Assembly: GCF_012935695.1 (NCBI RefSeq)
Contig: NZ_CP052859.1
Span: forward strand, 4,629,001-4,693,000
DNA: 64,000 bases
DNA from: Pseudomonas sp. ADAK18
GTDB lineage: Bacteria > Pseudomonadota > Gammaproteobacteria > Pseudomonadales > Pseudomonadaceae
Direction of reading: 5' to 3'
Shown here: one piece after another, positions 43,687 to 55,564 of the stretch
How the letters are laid out: each line of letters opens with the position of its first letter
How positions within the stretch are numbered: position 1 is the first letter of the stretch
The notes under the pieces: generated by a model
Told to the model about the DNA's origin: nothing
The model's database searches: none
The model's input: the letters and a program-made list of their open reading frames with translations, nothing else
Program-made: the position numbers and the translations under genes

Positions 43687-43720
43687 GTTGTTTTGTGGAA
43701 GGCTCAATATTTTTGCAGGC

Positions 43721-43755
43721 AAAAAAAATCCCCGTATCTTTCGATCCGAGGATTT
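43721..43755 (-). terminator. Terminator after the last tRNA-Pro
   Basis: On the minus strand the stem AATCCTCG/CGGGGATT (one mismatch) is followed by a T8 run. It ends the tRNA transcript. Confidence 0.75.
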
Positions 43756-43761
43756 TTAATA

Positions 43762-43838
43762 TGGTCGGGGTAAGGGGATTCGAACTCCTGACATCCTGCT
43801 CCCAAAGCAGGCGCGCTACCGGACTGCGCTATACCCCG
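43762..43838 (-). tRNA. tRNA-Pro(TGG), copy 2
   Basis: 77 nt with encoded CCA. Anticodon loop TTTGGGA gives anticodon TGG; T-loop TTCGAAT. The sequence is identical by eye to the copy at 44014-44090. It lies after an internal terminator, so it may depend on readthrough or its own promoter. Confidence 0.95.
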
Positions 43839-43840
43839 GT

Positions 43841-43868
43841 AAAAAAAAGGCGACCTTTCAGTCGCCTT
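43841..43868 (-). terminator. Internal terminator between tRNA-Lys and tRNA-Pro
   Basis: Minus-strand stem GGCGAC/GTCGCC with loop TGAAAG followed by T8. It separates the Asn-Pro-Lys part from the final tRNA-Pro. Confidence 0.75.
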
Positions 43869-43932
43869 CTACGATCAGTGCTTTTGGCCTCTGATCTTAA
43901 GATTCGATTCCAGCGCTAGCTGGTTTCAAAAA

Positions 43933-44008
43933 TGGTGGGTCGTGTGGGATTCGAACCTACGACCAATTGGTTAAAAGCCAACTGCTCTACCAACTGAGCT
44001 AACGACCC
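43933..44008 (-). tRNA. tRNA-Lys(TTT)
   Basis: 76 nt with encoded CCA, begins GGGTCGTTAGCTCAG; loop CTTTTAA gives anticodon TTT. Confidence 0.96.
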
Positions 44009-44013
44009 AAATA

Positions 44014-44090
44014 TGGTCGGGGTAAGGGGATTCGAACTCCTGACATCCTGCTCCCAAAGCAGGCGCGCTACCGGACTGCGCTATACCCCG
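44014..44090 (-). tRNA. tRNA-Pro(TGG), copy 1
   Basis: 77 nt with encoded CCA, identical by eye to the copy at 43762-43838. Anticodon loop TTTGGGA. Confidence 0.95.
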
Positions 44091-44099
44091 GCTTGAAAT

Positions 44100-44175
44100 T
44101 GGCTCCGTGACCAGGACTCGAACCTGGGACCCAATGATTAACAGTCATTTGCTCTACCGACTGAGCTATCACGGA
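44100..44175 (-). tRNA. tRNA-Asn(GTT)
   Basis: 76 nt with encoded CCA, begins TCCGTGATAGCTCAG; anticodon loop CTGTTAA gives GTT. First gene of the tRNA operon. Confidence 0.96.
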
Positions 44176-44262
44176 ACTACATATTTCAAAGTACAACTTT
44201 ACTGCTTGTTACCCTCTCTTCAACCCGTCCGTATCGCTACGTTCACGTCTCTGAGGCGCGCT

Positions 44263-44290
44263 ATTCTACAATCTTAAAAACCCCTGTCAA
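44263..44290 (-). promoter_or_regulatory. Strong sigma70 promoter of the tRNA operon
   Basis: On the minus strand a perfect TTGACA (44285-44290) and TAGAAT (44263-44268) are 16 bp apart. The next bases, GCGCGCC, form the GC-rich discriminator typical of stringently controlled stable RNA genes. Confidence 0.85.
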
Positions 44291-44422
44291 CCCTTTAAAT
44301 TGCTTTTAAGACAATGATTTGCGCTTCTTTCTGATTTCTTCTTGGGGAGAAGAAACCCGTGGGCTGACGTTGCTGCGGGGCGCACTTTACAAGCCTTTGC
44401 CTTACAGTTCAACGCCCTATCG

Positions 44423-44450
44423 AAAAAAAAGGCCCCGCAATGCGGGGCCT
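44423..44450 (-). terminator. Terminator of clpB
   Basis: Minus-strand stem AGGCCCCGCA/TGCGGGGCCT followed by T8, 26 bp after the clpB stop codon. Confidence 0.9.
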
Positions 44451-44475
44451 TCTCTTATAACGGTACAACCTGGAC

Positions 44476-47040
<2,565 letters not shown>

Positions 47041-47110
47041 TAGTCACCTTCCTTTTAAGCAGGCCGGAGCTATAACTTCCTGAATGAAGAAACCTGCCAG
47101 ATACGCCTAT

Positions 47111-47138
47111 AGATGTGGTCGATTCTGGAAGATTCAAG
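47111..47138 (-). promoter_or_regulatory. Sigma32 (heat-shock) promoter of clpB
   Basis: On the minus strand CTTGAAT (47132-47138) and CCACATCT (47111-47118) with a 13 bp spacer resemble the heat-shock consensus CTTGAAA / CCCATNT. It lies 71 bp before the clpB ATG, in the gap after pgeF. Confidence 0.65.
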
Positions 47139-47168
47139 CGGTCAACGATTGATGCAGGTCAGGAGAGT

Positions 47169-47894
47169 CTAGCGTTCGAGCCAGATAAGGGAAGCAAACC
47201 GACCCGTGCGCGGGCTGCGCCGGTAGGAATAGAAGCGGGGATCGGTCACGGTGCAAAAACCGCCACCGTATACGGCTGTGATGCCGTGTGCAGCCAGACG
47301 CAAGCGCGCCAACTGGTAGATGTCGGCCATGAACTTGCCCGGATTCAGACTGGGGACGAACGCCCGCGCCGTTTCCGGAAGTTGCCGCATAAAGACTTCC
47401 CGTACTTCCGGGCCGACTTCAAAAGCGTGTGGGCCAATAGCTGGGCCTAGCCATACCAGTATTTCGGCGGGCGCAACGCCCAGGCTTTTAATGGTCGCTT
47501 CCAGCACGCCGGCTGCCAACCCACGCCAACCAGCATGAGCGGCCGCGACGCGAGTACCGTCACGATTACAAAACAAGGCTGGCAAGCAGTCAGCCGTCAT
47601 CGCAATGCAGGCGATGCCGGGGGTACCGGTCCAACTGCCATCGGCTTCGGCAATCTGGCCAGGGTCGGCTTCAACCACGACAACACCATGAACCTGGCGT
47701 AACCAGGCCGGCTGGATATTGAAGGCATCGGTCAAGCGTCGACGATTTTCGCTGACAGCTTCTGGGCTGTCCTCGACATGATCGCCAAGGTTGAGGCTGT
47801 CGAACGGCGCCAAACTGACGCCGCCCGCACGCGTGGTGACGCAGGCTTTCACCCCGGCCGGCGCGGGCCAGTCAGGAATCAGCCAGCCACTCAT
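47169..47894 (-). CDS. pgeF: Peptidoglycan editing factor PgeF (YfiH, laccase domain)
   Basis: 241 aa multicopper-polyphenol-oxidase-like fold. The zinc-site residues lie in RQVHG, MTADCLPAL and AAAHAGWRG. The family corrects L-Ser wrongly added to UDP-MurNAc in place of L-Ala (established for E. coli YfiH). It overlaps rluD by four bases. Confidence 0.92.
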   Translation of the reverse strand: MSGWLIPDWPAPAGVKACVTTRAGGVSLAPFDSLNLGDHVEDSPEAVSENRRRLTDAFNIQPAWLRQVHGVVVVEADPGQIAEADGSWTGTPGIACIAMTADCLPALFCNRDGTRVAAAHAGWRGLAAGVLEATIKSLGVAPAEILVWLGPAIGPHAFEVGPEVREVFMRQLPETARAFVPSLNPGKFMADIYQLARLRLAAHGITAVYGGGFCTVTDPRFYSYRRSPRTGRFASLIWLER

Positions 47895-48853
47895 CCGATA
47901 AATGCCTCACGATCCTGCTTGAGCAGCGACAACAACCAGACAAAATCGTCCGGAAGTGGCGATTCCCAGCTCATCCGCTTACCGCTCGTCGGATGATCCA
48001 GCTCCAGGAAGCGCGCATGCAGCGCCTGGCGTGGGAAGGTTTTCAGTGATTCAACCATCGTGACACTCGCCGCCGGCGGAATACGGAAGCGGCCGCCATA
48101 GGCCGGATCTCCGACCAACGGGAAGTTGATGTGTGCCATGTGCACCCGAATCTGGTGAGTACGACCGGTTTCCAGCTTGACCCGCACGTGAGTGTGGGAA
48201 CGGAAACGCTCCAGCACACGGTAGTGGCTGACGGCCTGCTTGCCGCCCTCCATAACCGCCATGCGCTGGCGCTGCTGGCCGTGGCGACCGATGGGGGCAT
48301 TGATCTTGCCACCCGCCACTACCACGCCGATCACGATACATTCATAGATGCGGCTGACACTGCGGCTCTGCAACTGTGTGACCAGTTGCGTCTGCGCCTG
48401 AATGGTCTTGGCCACCACCATCAAGCCGGTGGTGTCCTTGTCCAGACGGTGCACGATGCCGCAGCGCGGGACATTGATGATGTCCGGCACATGGTGCAGC
48501 AAGGCATTGAGCAAGGTGCCATCAGCATGCCCAGCGGCCGGGTGAACCACCAGTCCTGCGGGTTTGTTGATCACCAGGATGTCGTCGTCTTCATAGACGA
48601 TGTCCAGTTCAATGTCCTGGGCGATCCATTCTCCCTGGGCTTCCTGCTCGGCAGTCAGCTCAAGAATCGCACCGCCATGGACTATGTCTCGCGGGCGGAT
48701 AACCGCTCCATCCACAGTCAGGCGGCCGTCTTTGATCCAGGCGGAAAGGCGCGAGCGCGAGTGCTCAGCGAATAATTGTGCGGCGACTTGATCGAGGCGT
48801 TGGCCGCCCAATTCGGACGGCACCTCTGCGCGAAGTTCAATTTTATCGGACAT
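47891..48853 (-). CDS. rluD: 23S rRNA pseudouridine synthase RluD
   Basis: 320 aa. An N-terminal S4 RNA-binding domain (RLDQVAAQLFAEHSRSRLS) precedes the synthase domain with catalytic Asp in GIVHRLDKDTTGLMVV. It makes pseudouridines 1911, 1915 and 1917 in helix 69 of 23S rRNA. Divergent from bamD. Confidence 0.95.
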   Translation of the reverse strand: MSDKIELRAEVPSELGGQRLDQVAAQLFAEHSRSRLSAWIKDGRLTVDGAVIRPRDIVHGGAILELTAEQEAQGEWIAQDIELDIVYEDDDILVINKPAGLVVHPAAGHADGTLLNALLHHVPDIINVPRCGIVHRLDKDTTGLMVVAKTIQAQTQLVTQLQSRSVSRIYECIVIGVVVAGGKINAPIGRHGQQRQRMAVMEGGKQAVSHYRVLERFRSHTHVRVKLETGRTHQIRVHMAHINFPLVGDPAYGGRFRIPPAASVTMVESLKTFPRQALHARFLELDHPTSGKRMSWESPLPDDFVWLLSLLKQDREAFIG

Positions 48854-49002
48854 GCTCAGACTAGGCGTGGCACAGCCTTTGGTTTCGGCTGCGCGCTTGT
48901 GGTTAAATACGGCGTCTTTTGCCCCGAGGCTTTCAACGGGGCGCTCATCATAACAGGACGGCCCCGCCCAAGACAGCGGCCGTCATAGGGACGCAAGCCG
49001 CC

Positions 49003-50028
49003 ATGCAAGTGAAACACCTGCTGCTGATCGCCATCCTCGCCATGACTGCTGCTTGCTCGTCAACAAAGGAAGTCGTCGACGAAAACCTGAGCGAAGTCGA
49101 GCTGTACCAACAAGCTCAGACCGACTTGGACAACCACAGCTACACCAGCGCCACAGCGAAGCTGAAGGCACTGGAGTCGCGGTACCCGTTCGGCCGCTAT
49201 GCCGACCAGGCCCAGCTCGAACTGATCTACGCCAACTACAAGAACGCCGAGCCGGAAGCTGCCAAGTCCGCCGCCGAGCGTTTTATCCGCCTGCACCCGC
49301 AGCACCCGAACGTGGATTACGCCTACTACCTCAAGGGCCTGACCTCGTTTGACCAGGACGTAGGCCTGCTGGCGCGCTTCCTGCCGCTGGACATGACCAA
49401 GCGTGACCCGGGCGCTGCCCGCGACTCCTACAACGAGTTCGCCCAGCTGACCAGCCGCTACCCCAACAGCCGCTACGCGCCGGACGCCAAGCAGCGCATG
49501 ATTTACCTGCGCAACCTGCTGGCCTCCTATGAAATCCACGTGGCCCACTACTACCTGACCCGTCAGGCCTATGTAGCAGCCGCCAACCGTGGTCGCTATG
49601 TGGTGGAGAACTTCCAGGAAACCCCATCGGTAGGTGATGGCCTGGCCGTGATGACTGAGGCTTACCAGCGTCTGCACCTCGATGCCCTCGCCGCCACCAG
49701 TCTGGAAACCCTGAAGCTGAACTACCCGGACCACCCAAGCCTGGTGGACGGTCAGTTCGTGCCAACCGTTGCCGAAGCGGATAACCGCTCGTGGCTGAGC
49801 AAGTACACCCTGGGTCTGATCGAGTCCCGTCCACCGCTGCCACCAGGCGAAACCCGCGCCAATCAAGACGTGATCAAGCAGTACCAGGATGCCAAGGACG
49901 CTATTCCTTCGGACCTCAAGCCTCATGACGAGAACGGTGACGTGATCGAAGAGCAGGCTCCCGAAGCCTTGGGCAACAACGAAGATCGCTCGTGGTTCAG
50001 CTACATGACCTTCGGTGTTTTTGACTGA
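49003..50028 (+). CDS. bamD: Outer membrane assembly lipoprotein BamD
   Basis: 341 aa. Signal peptide with lipobox (LAMTAAC, Cys at about 16) then TPR-like repeats between 30 and 250, e.g. [23 protein letters not shown]. BamD is the essential lipoprotein of the BAM complex. ATG at 49003 gives the signal peptide; an upstream in-frame ATG at 48919 does not. In P. aeruginosa, pilS and pilR follow at this place; here they are absent. Confidence 0.96.
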   Translation: MQVKHLLLIAILAMTAACSSTKEVVDENLSEVELYQQAQTDLDNHSYTSATAKLKALESRYPFGRYADQAQLELIYANYKNAEPEAAKSAAERFIRLHPQHPNVDYAYYLKGLTSFDQDVGLLARFLPLDMTKRDPGAARDSYNEFAQLTSRYPNSRYAPDAKQRMIYLRNLLASYEIHVAHYYLTRQAYVAAANRGRYVVENFQETPSVGDGLAVMTEAYQRLHLDALAATSLETLKLNYPDHPSLVDGQFVPTVAEADNRSWLSKYTLGLIESRPPLPPGETRANQDVIKQYQDAKDAIPSDLKPHDENGDVIEEQAPEALGNNEDRSWFSYMTFGVFD

Positions 50029-50044
50029 TAGGTTGATGCAGCAC

Positions 50045-50074
50045 AAAAAAGGAGCCCCTCAGGGCTCCTTTTTT
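50045..50074. terminator. Bidirectional terminator after bamD
   Basis: AAAAAAGGAGCCC-CTCA-GGGCTCCTTTTTT: GC stem with A/T runs on both sides. Confidence 0.9.
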
Positions 50075-50153
50075 ATTGCTCACCTTTATTCCGCTGTGCG
50101 CCTGTCACGTCCTTGGCTAAACTGCCTAATTCCTTGTCGAGAAGCTGCCCACC

Positions 50154-50390
50154 ATGGTCCGTTTACTGTTCTGGATTGCCCTGATTGCCGCCGCCGTATG
50201 GTTTTGGCGCAAATTCAAGCGTCCTGTGCCGATGCAACAACGGCCCAGCGAGCAAGGTGCAACCCCCATGGTTCGCTGTGCCCATTGTGGCGTGCACTTG
50301 CCACAGGATCGCGCCCTGAGCTCTCGTCAGGAGTGGTATTGCACACAGGCGCACCTCGAGCAGGGGCCGACGCCTATCGAGCGTCGGTAG
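50154..50390 (+). CDS. PP0621-family small membrane protein with zinc-like cysteines
   Basis: 78 aa. One N-terminal membrane helix (LLFWIALIAAAVWFW), then CAHCGVHLPQ and a downstream Cys in WYCTQAH, a small zinc-ribbon-like motif. The family is conserved in Pseudomonas at this place; function unknown. Confidence 0.8.
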   Translation: MVRLLFWIALIAAAVWFWRKFKRPVPMQQRPSEQGATPMVRCAHCGVHLPQDRALSSRQEWYCTQAHLEQGPTPIERR

Positions 50391-50396
50391 CTGCCG

Positions 50397-51500
50397 CTAG
50401 ATCCGTCCTGCCGGCGCATAAGGCGCCGGATCAATGATCGGCTCACGCTCCAGCAACAAATCGGCAAACAACTGACAGGATGCCGGAGCTAGAACCAGGC
50501 CATTGCGGTAATGCCCACAGTTGAGCCATAACCCTTCAAAGCCAGGTACTTTACCGATATACGGAATACCTTCAGGCGACCCGGGCCGCAACCCTGCCCA
50601 GTGCCCCACCACCTGGGCATCAGCCAGAGCCGGAATCAGCTCCACCGCCGAGGCTTTCAGGCTTTCCAGTGCCGACTCGGTAGGCGTCTTGTCGAAGCCC
50701 TCATGCTCCAAGGTACTGCCAATCAGAATGTGTCCGTCTCGCCGGGGAATCGCATAGCGGCCTTTGGCTAAGACCATGCTCGACAAAAAGTCCGAAGCAC
50801 ATTTGTACAAAATCATCTGGCCCTTGACCGGCTCCACGGGCAGCACCAAACCCAGACTACCCAGTAACTCGCCGCTCCAGGCACCAGCAGCGAGCACCAC
50901 ATGATCACCACGGACTGGGCCAAGTGCAGTATTTACACCGACAACCTTTCCGTCTTCCTGAATGAAACCTTCTACTGCGCACTGCTCATGAACCGTCACA
51001 TTGGGTAAAGCCAGCAAGGCGGCCTTGAGCGACTTGACCAGGCGCGGATTGCGTACGTTGGCCACATCAGCCATGTAAATAGCCCGGGAGAACCCCGGGC
51101 CCAGTACGGGAACCGTGTCATGGGCCGCAGAAACATCCACCTTGCTCAATGGACGGCCTTCGCGGGCAGCCCAGGCAAGCGCTTCGGCTTCATCATCCAG
51201 GTCCAACCAAAACAAACCGGTGGTATGAACCTCGGGGTCGACCCCGGTAGCATCGAATAACCGCTCGCCCAACTGCGGGTAGAAATCCTGGGACCAATGG
51301 GCCAGCGCGGTAACCGCAGGACTGTAACGCCACGGATAGAGCGGCGAAACAATGCCACCGCCAGCCCAGGAAGACTCCTGCCCCACCGCCGAACGGTCCA
51401 GCAGCGCTACCGCCAGCCCTTGGGTTGCCAGATTGAACGCCGTCAACAGACCGATAACCCCGCCGCCGACAATCACTACTTGCTGTTGCTGATTAGCCAT
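50397..51500 (-). CDS. thiO: Glycine oxidase ThiO
   Basis: 367 aa DAO-type flavoenzyme. FAD motif VVIVGGGVIGLLTAFNLA at the N terminus and the C-terminal GHYRNGLVLAP are typical. It converts glycine to iminoglycine for the thiazole of thiamine. ATG at 51500 (MANQQQQ); a longer in-frame start has no features. Confidence 0.92.
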   Translation of the reverse strand: MANQQQQVVIVGGGVIGLLTAFNLATQGLAVALLDRSAVGQESSWAGGGIVSPLYPWRYSPAVTALAHWSQDFYPQLGERLFDATGVDPEVHTTGLFWLDLDDEAEALAWAAREGRPLSKVDVSAAHDTVPVLGPGFSRAIYMADVANVRNPRLVKSLKAALLALPNVTVHEQCAVEGFIQEDGKVVGVNTALGPVRGDHVVLAAGAWSGELLGSLGLVLPVEPVKGQMILYKCASDFLSSMVLAKGRYAIPRRDGHILIGSTLEHEGFDKTPTESALESLKASAVELIPALADAQVVGHWAGLRPGSPEGIPYIGKVPGFEGLWLNCGHYRNGLVLAPASCQLFADLLLEREPIIDPAPYAPAGRI

Positions 51501-51562
51501 CTTTCGATCCAGCCGATAAAAAGAAAAGAACGCATCTGGCGCCCAATCATTCACGATCCTCA

Positions 51563-51964
51563 TCATCGCCCCCAGCAGGCCTTGCGTGACATCCCGGGCG
51601 CGGCTGTCGGATTGGTCGCAACACCGCTGCTGGTCAGGCTGAAGTCACCACACAGATCGCCCATCATCACTGACCCGATAATGGGCGTAGCTACCAGAAT
51701 GAAATCCTGAGGGTTCAGTGCCACCGCGATTCTATAGCGATCATTGCCCGCACTGACGCCGCTTGCATCAATAAAGGTGCCGTTCCTCGCATAATAACGC
51801 TCAAGGTACTGGGCCTGCTCAGTCAGTAGCCCGGCTATTTCGGTGCGATACGCCCTTTTCATATGGCCGGTGTATCCGGGATACACAATGCCGGCCAAGG
51901 TCGCGACGATCGCCACCGCGATCAATAATTCGATCAGGGTAAAGCCCTTACTGCATCTGCTCAT
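51563..51964 (-). CDS. pilE: Type IV minor pilin PilE
   Basis: About 133 aa. Leader SRCSKG then FTLIELLIAVAIVATLAGIVYPGY, a prepilin N terminus with Glu at +5. C-terminal cysteine pair CGDFSL...KACW. ATG at 51964 or the adjacent GTG at 51967. Follows pilX with only 12 bp between them; pilY1, which stands here in P. aeruginosa, is missing. Confidence 0.9.
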   Translation of the reverse strand: MSRCSKGFTLIELLIAVAIVATLAGIVYPGYTGHMKRAYRTEIAGLLTEQAQYLERYYARNGTFIDASGVSAGNDRYRIAVALNPQDFILVATPIIGSVMMGDLCGDFSLTSSGVATNPTAAPGMSRKACWGR

Positions 51965-51976
51965 CACGCCACTCGC

Positions 51977-52516
51977 CTACAGAAGTTGTCGCCACATGAC
52001 TCGTCGGAAGCGGCCCCCCTGCCCGTCATCCAGCACCACTCGCGCATACACCGTCTCCAGCACCGTCCGTGAGTGGCCACTGATGCCCACTGCGGTCACC
52101 CGGTACAACGTCGCCGGAGTTTCGGGTGGCAGATGAGCCAATCCAACTCCGCGCCCCAGGTTTTGAATGCCATAGACACCACTCTTCGTGCCCACCCAAG
52201 TGATCGTGGATACAGGATCAGTCCCTGGCCCGGTTACCTGAACAGATTCACTTGGAGCACTGCATAACGCAGTAGTCCTGCAGGGGCGCAAGTCAAATCC
52301 CGGGGCCTGCACCGCAGACTCGCCCAGCCTCAGTCCACTTTCAGCACTTTGAAATGACTGGTTGCGCAGCCTGACACTGCCGGTGATCTTTTCCTGGGAG
52401 ATTGCTCCCTGCATCGAAGACAACCCGATAAGCGCCAACAACAGCAGGAACACCAGACTGATTGGCAGCACCACGCCGGCCTGCCACGAATGAAACCGAA
52501 ATTGACGTCGCGGCAT
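51977..52516 (-). CDS. pilX: Type IV pilus assembly protein PilX
   Basis: 179 aa. N-terminal region VVLPISLVFLLLLALIGLSSMQGAISQEK is the PilX-type N-terminal helix without a classical GFTLIE; ESGLRLGE follows, as in the family. Minor pilin of the pilus priming complex. Confidence 0.88.
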   Translation of the reverse strand: MPRRQFRFHSWQAGVVLPISLVFLLLLALIGLSSMQGAISQEKITGSVRLRNQSFQSAESGLRLGESAVQAPGFDLRPCRTTALCSAPSESVQVTGPGTDPVSTITWVGTKSGVYGIQNLGRGVGLAHLPPETPATLYRVTAVGISGHSRTVLETVYARVVLDDGQGGRFRRVMWRQLL

Positions 52517-52520
52517 AGGG

Positions 52521-53228
52521 CTACTCCAGACGATTACGCAACGCCGCCACGACGCTGTACGTCTGATCTCTCACCCTCCCACCGGGATCCTGGAGCGTCA
52601 GGAGGATGCGCACACTGCGTATCAAAGCTTCGTCAGTAGGGCTGGTGTCATACCGGGTCACAACGCTTGACCCCGCCTTTGCGGCCATCCCGAAACTGAG
52701 ATCGAATGCCCGCACGTTATCCACCAGGACCGCCTTGGCCGGAGCTGCGGGTGTGCTCAGCCTTAACTGCCCTCCTTCAAAGGTGTATGTCAGCTTGCGA
52801 ACAGGGAAGCTGGTATGCCCAGGTGCAGGCTCCGAAATGGTTCCAGCATAGGCTTGGGCAACGCTGGTGCAATCGGAGAGCACCGTCCAGTCGGCTTTAC
52901 TGCCAGTGTTTCCAGCATCCGCAGTGACCAGTGTCAGGGTCTTTGAGCTCCCAGCAACGCTCCAGCCAACAGGCCGTGAAAAGTCCGCCGGAGCGTTGAC
53001 GATGGATGCAATGGACAGACAACCAAACATGCCCGCCAGACGGATCTCCTGAATCAGCTTACCCAGGATAAACCGCGCATCGTCCTGCAAAAGCGCAGAC
53101 GCATTCTGGCTGGCATAGGTACTGCGAGCGCTGATAGATATCTGGACCAGCCCTATAACCAGCACCAGCCCAAGGGTCAACGCCAACAGCATCTCGACCA
53201 TCCCGAAACCACGATCACGGCGAGTCAT
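52521..53228 (-). CDS. pilW: Type IV pilus assembly protein PilW
   Basis: 235 aa. Prepilin leader TRRDRG before FGMVEMLLALTLGLVLVIGL (Glu at +5). C-terminal PilW-type domain. ATG at 53228 overlaps the pilV stop by four bases; an in-frame upstream frame was rejected. Confidence 0.88.
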   Translation of the reverse strand: MTRRDRGFGMVEMLLALTLGLVLVIGLVQISISARSTYASQNASALLQDDARFILGKLIQEIRLAGMFGCLSIASIVNAPADFSRPVGWSVAGSSKTLTLVTADAGNTGSKADWTVLSDCTSVAQAYAGTISEPAPGHTSFPVRKLTYTFEGGQLRLSTPAAPAKAVLVDNVRAFDLSFGMAAKAGSSVVTRYDTSPTDEALIRSVRILLTLQDPGGRVRDQTYSVVAALRNRLE

Positions 53229-53695
53229 TGCAACGCCTTCGGGTCGACTGCAACACGACTGGTCAGCGTGAACGTTTCTCGGGCGCCGCTGGCATTCGTC
53301 CCCCGGGAGTCGTCCCAACTGATACTGACGGTCACCTCTCGCCGATTGATGGAGACCGAACCTTTGGCGCTTTCACCAGCAAACCCGAGGATATTGGCCT
53401 CAAAATCATGCAGGTCGAGGTCACGAACACTGGCCATCACGGTATTGGCAGGAGCACTTTCCAGCTGCCCCCATGAATAGTCGACTCCCGAATTGGCGCG
53501 AATCCGGTCCAGCATGTCATAGGCGATAAAGCTGGCCTGGCTGGTCATCCTTGAGCTGTCGGTGTACTTCAAGGCCTTGAGTTGGATCAGCGCCGCTCCC
53601 AGCAATCCAACGGCGAGGATCAACACCGAAACCAGGACCTCGATCAAGGTCATACCGACCTGCGATGCTGGGGAGGGTTGGGCGTAAGACGTCAT
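53225..53695 (-). CDS. pilV: Type IV pilus modification protein PilV
   Basis: 156 aa from ATG 53695. Prepilin site SQVG^MTLIEVLVSVLILAVGLLG (Glu at +5). The leader is long and lacks a clear ribosome site; an ATG at 53710 is the alternative. First gene of the minor pilin operon. Confidence 0.88.
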   Translation of the reverse strand: MTSYAQPSPASQVGMTLIEVLVSVLILAVGLLGAALIQLKALKYTDSSRMTSQASFIAYDMLDRIRANSGVDYSWGQLESAPANTVMASVRDLDLHDFEANILGFAGESAKGSVSINRREVTVSISWDDSRGTNASGARETFTLTSRVAVDPKALQ

Positions 53696-53946
53696 TGGGC
53701 AGGCGTGCATACCATCGTCATCCGTGTCGAAGGGTGTCAAAAGGCAGGGAGAAATCTCCTCTGCGGCCCAAGACTAGCGCCTGTCCTGGAGCTGCGCTGC
53801 ACCTCGGAACAAAGCGAAATACTTTGGACAGGAAGGCCACCATTCATCACTTCGAAGCCGACGCTATAACTATGTCTGCCAACTGGCCGCCTGAATTCCG
53901 ATGAATAAGGCCAACCACGACAAGAACGTCCACGGAGGGACGACAT

Positions 53947-54528
53947 ATGAAACAGTATGGTTTTACGTTGATCGAACTACTGTTCGGCCTGATCCTCAGC
54001 GGTTTCCTGGCTCAATTGGCCATGCCCAGTTTCAAGGGGCTGCTTGAGTCACAGCGCCGTCAGAGCGCCGCCGAGTCTTTGGTCGGAGGACTGCGCTACG
54101 CCCGAACCGAAGCCATCGCGCGCAACCGCCCGGTCATCATCCATGCGTTGGACGATGACTGGAGCCTGGGATGGAGGGTCATACTCGACCTGAGCGGCCG
54201 CGGCCATCTGGACAATAGCAATCCAGTGCTACTGGAGCGACAGGACACCGGGCAGGTACCGATTGTGGGCAATACGCCGGTGAGGACCCAGATACGCTTT
54301 AGCGGACTGGGCGAACCATTGCTGTCAGCAGGAGGTTTTCGAGCCGGCACTGTGCACGTTTGCGCAACAGACCAGCCACTGAGCGTGCACCAAGTGGTGC
54401 TGGCGCCCACCGGCCGCATCAGCCTGCGCAATGACAAGACCGAACAGGCGCTATGCCGGAGTTACACCGGCACGCTGGGCCTTAGAGCAGCGAGCGAACC
54501 CGCAGCTCCTTGGGCATGGAGAAAGTGA
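53947..54528 (+). CDS. fimT: GspH/FimT-family pseudopilin
   Basis: 193 aa. Prepilin start MKQYG^[22 protein letters not shown]; the conserved [30 protein letters not shown] matches FimT/FimU. Divergent from pilV. A ribosome site GGAGGGAC lies upstream at 53934-53941. The end overlaps ispH by 47 bp in convergent orientation. FimT versus FimU cannot be told by eye. Confidence 0.85.
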   Translation: MKQYGFTLIELLFGLILSGFLAQLAMPSFKGLLESQRRQSAAESLVGGLRYARTEAIARNRPVIIHALDDDWSLGWRVILDLSGRGHLDNSNPVLLERQDTGQVPIVGNTPVRTQIRFSGLGEPLLSAGGFRAGTVHVCATDQPLSVHQVVLAPTGRISLRNDKTEQALCRSYTGTLGLRAASEPAAPWAWRK

Positions 54529-55429
54529 TGTTTTCTTCACGACCGGCCAACTCATCCGCGCCGGTGGCGCCCCAGGCTTGCAGTTGCTGAATCACACCAC
54601 GCACCAACACTTCCGGGGCCGAAGCGCCAGCAGTGATGCCGATACGCTCGACGCCATCGAACCAGCTGCGTTGCAAGTCTTCAGCACCATCGATCAGGTA
54701 GGCCGGGGTAGCCATACGCTCGGCCAGCTCCCGCAGACGGTTGGAGTTGGAGCTGTTGGGACTACCGACCACCAGCACCACATCGCACTCGTCGGCCAAT
54801 TGCTTGACGGCGTCCTGGCGGTTTTGCGTGGCGTAGCAAATATCGTCCTTGCGTGGCCCACCAATCGCCGGGAAGCGCGTGCGCAAGGCATCGATGACAC
54901 GGCTGGTATCGTCCATGGACAAGGTGGTCTGGGTGACAAAGGCCAGCTTCTCCGGATTGTGCACTTGAAGTGCGGCCACATCTTTTTCGTCTTCCACCAG
55001 ATAGATCGCACCGCCATTGCTGGCATCGTACTGACCCATGGTGCCTTCGACTTCCGGATGACCGGCGTGGCCGATCAGGATGCACTCACGACCGTCACGG
55101 CTGTAGCGTGCAACTTCGATGTGAACCTTGGTCACCAGCGGACAGGTGGCGTCGAACACTTTCAAGCCACGGCCGGCCGCTTCGGTACGCACAGCCTGGG
55201 AAACACCGTGAGCACTGAAGATGACAATGACATCATCCGGCACTTGATCCAGCTCTTCGACGAAAATAGCGCCGCGAGCCCGCAAGTCCTCAACCACGAA
55301 TTTGTTGTGGACCACTTCATGACGCACGTAAATCGGCGGCCCGAAGACTTCCAGGGCGCGGTTGACGATTTCGATCGCCCGGTCCACGCCGGCGCAGAAG
55401 CCACGGGGATTGGCGAGTTTGATTTGCAT
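54482..55429 (-). CDS. ispH: 4-hydroxy-3-methylbut-2-enyl diphosphate reductase IspH
   Basis: 315 aa [4Fe-4S] enzyme, last step of the MEP isoprenoid pathway. Cluster cysteines are in [25 protein letters not shown] and [12 protein letters not shown]. It is followed by a REPIN on the upstream side and overlaps fimT at its end. Confidence 0.96.
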   Translation of the reverse strand: MQIKLANPRGFCAGVDRAIEIVNRALEVFGPPIYVRHEVVHNKFVVEDLRARGAIFVEELDQVPDDVIVIFSAHGVSQAVRTEAAGRGLKVFDATCPLVTKVHIEVARYSRDGRECILIGHAGHPEVEGTMGQYDASNGGAIYLVEDEKDVAALQVHNPEKLAFVTQTTLSMDDTSRVIDALRTRFPAIGGPRKDDICYATQNRQDAVKQLADECDVVLVVGSPNSSNSNRLRELAERMATPAYLIDGAEDLQRSWFDGVERIGITAGASAPEVLVRGVIQQLQAWGATGADELAGREENITFSMPKELRVRSLL

Positions 55430-55446
55430 GCTGTGCCTCGTGTCTT

Positions 55447-55553
55447 TGTGGGAGCTGGCTTGCCTGCGATGCAGGCGACTCGGTGTATCAGCTACTCCGA
55501 GGCGATGCTATCGCAGCGGTGCGACGATTCGACAAGCCAGAGCCCACATAAGC
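55447..55553. repeat. REPIN-type inverted repeat
   Basis: Left unit TGTGGGAGCTGGCTTGCC and a degenerate right unit GACAAGCCAGAGCCCACA, with a more diverged inner part than the 43.6 kb copy. It fills the fkpB-ispH gap. Confidence 0.75.
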
Positions 55554-55564
55554 CGGTTCGTCAG

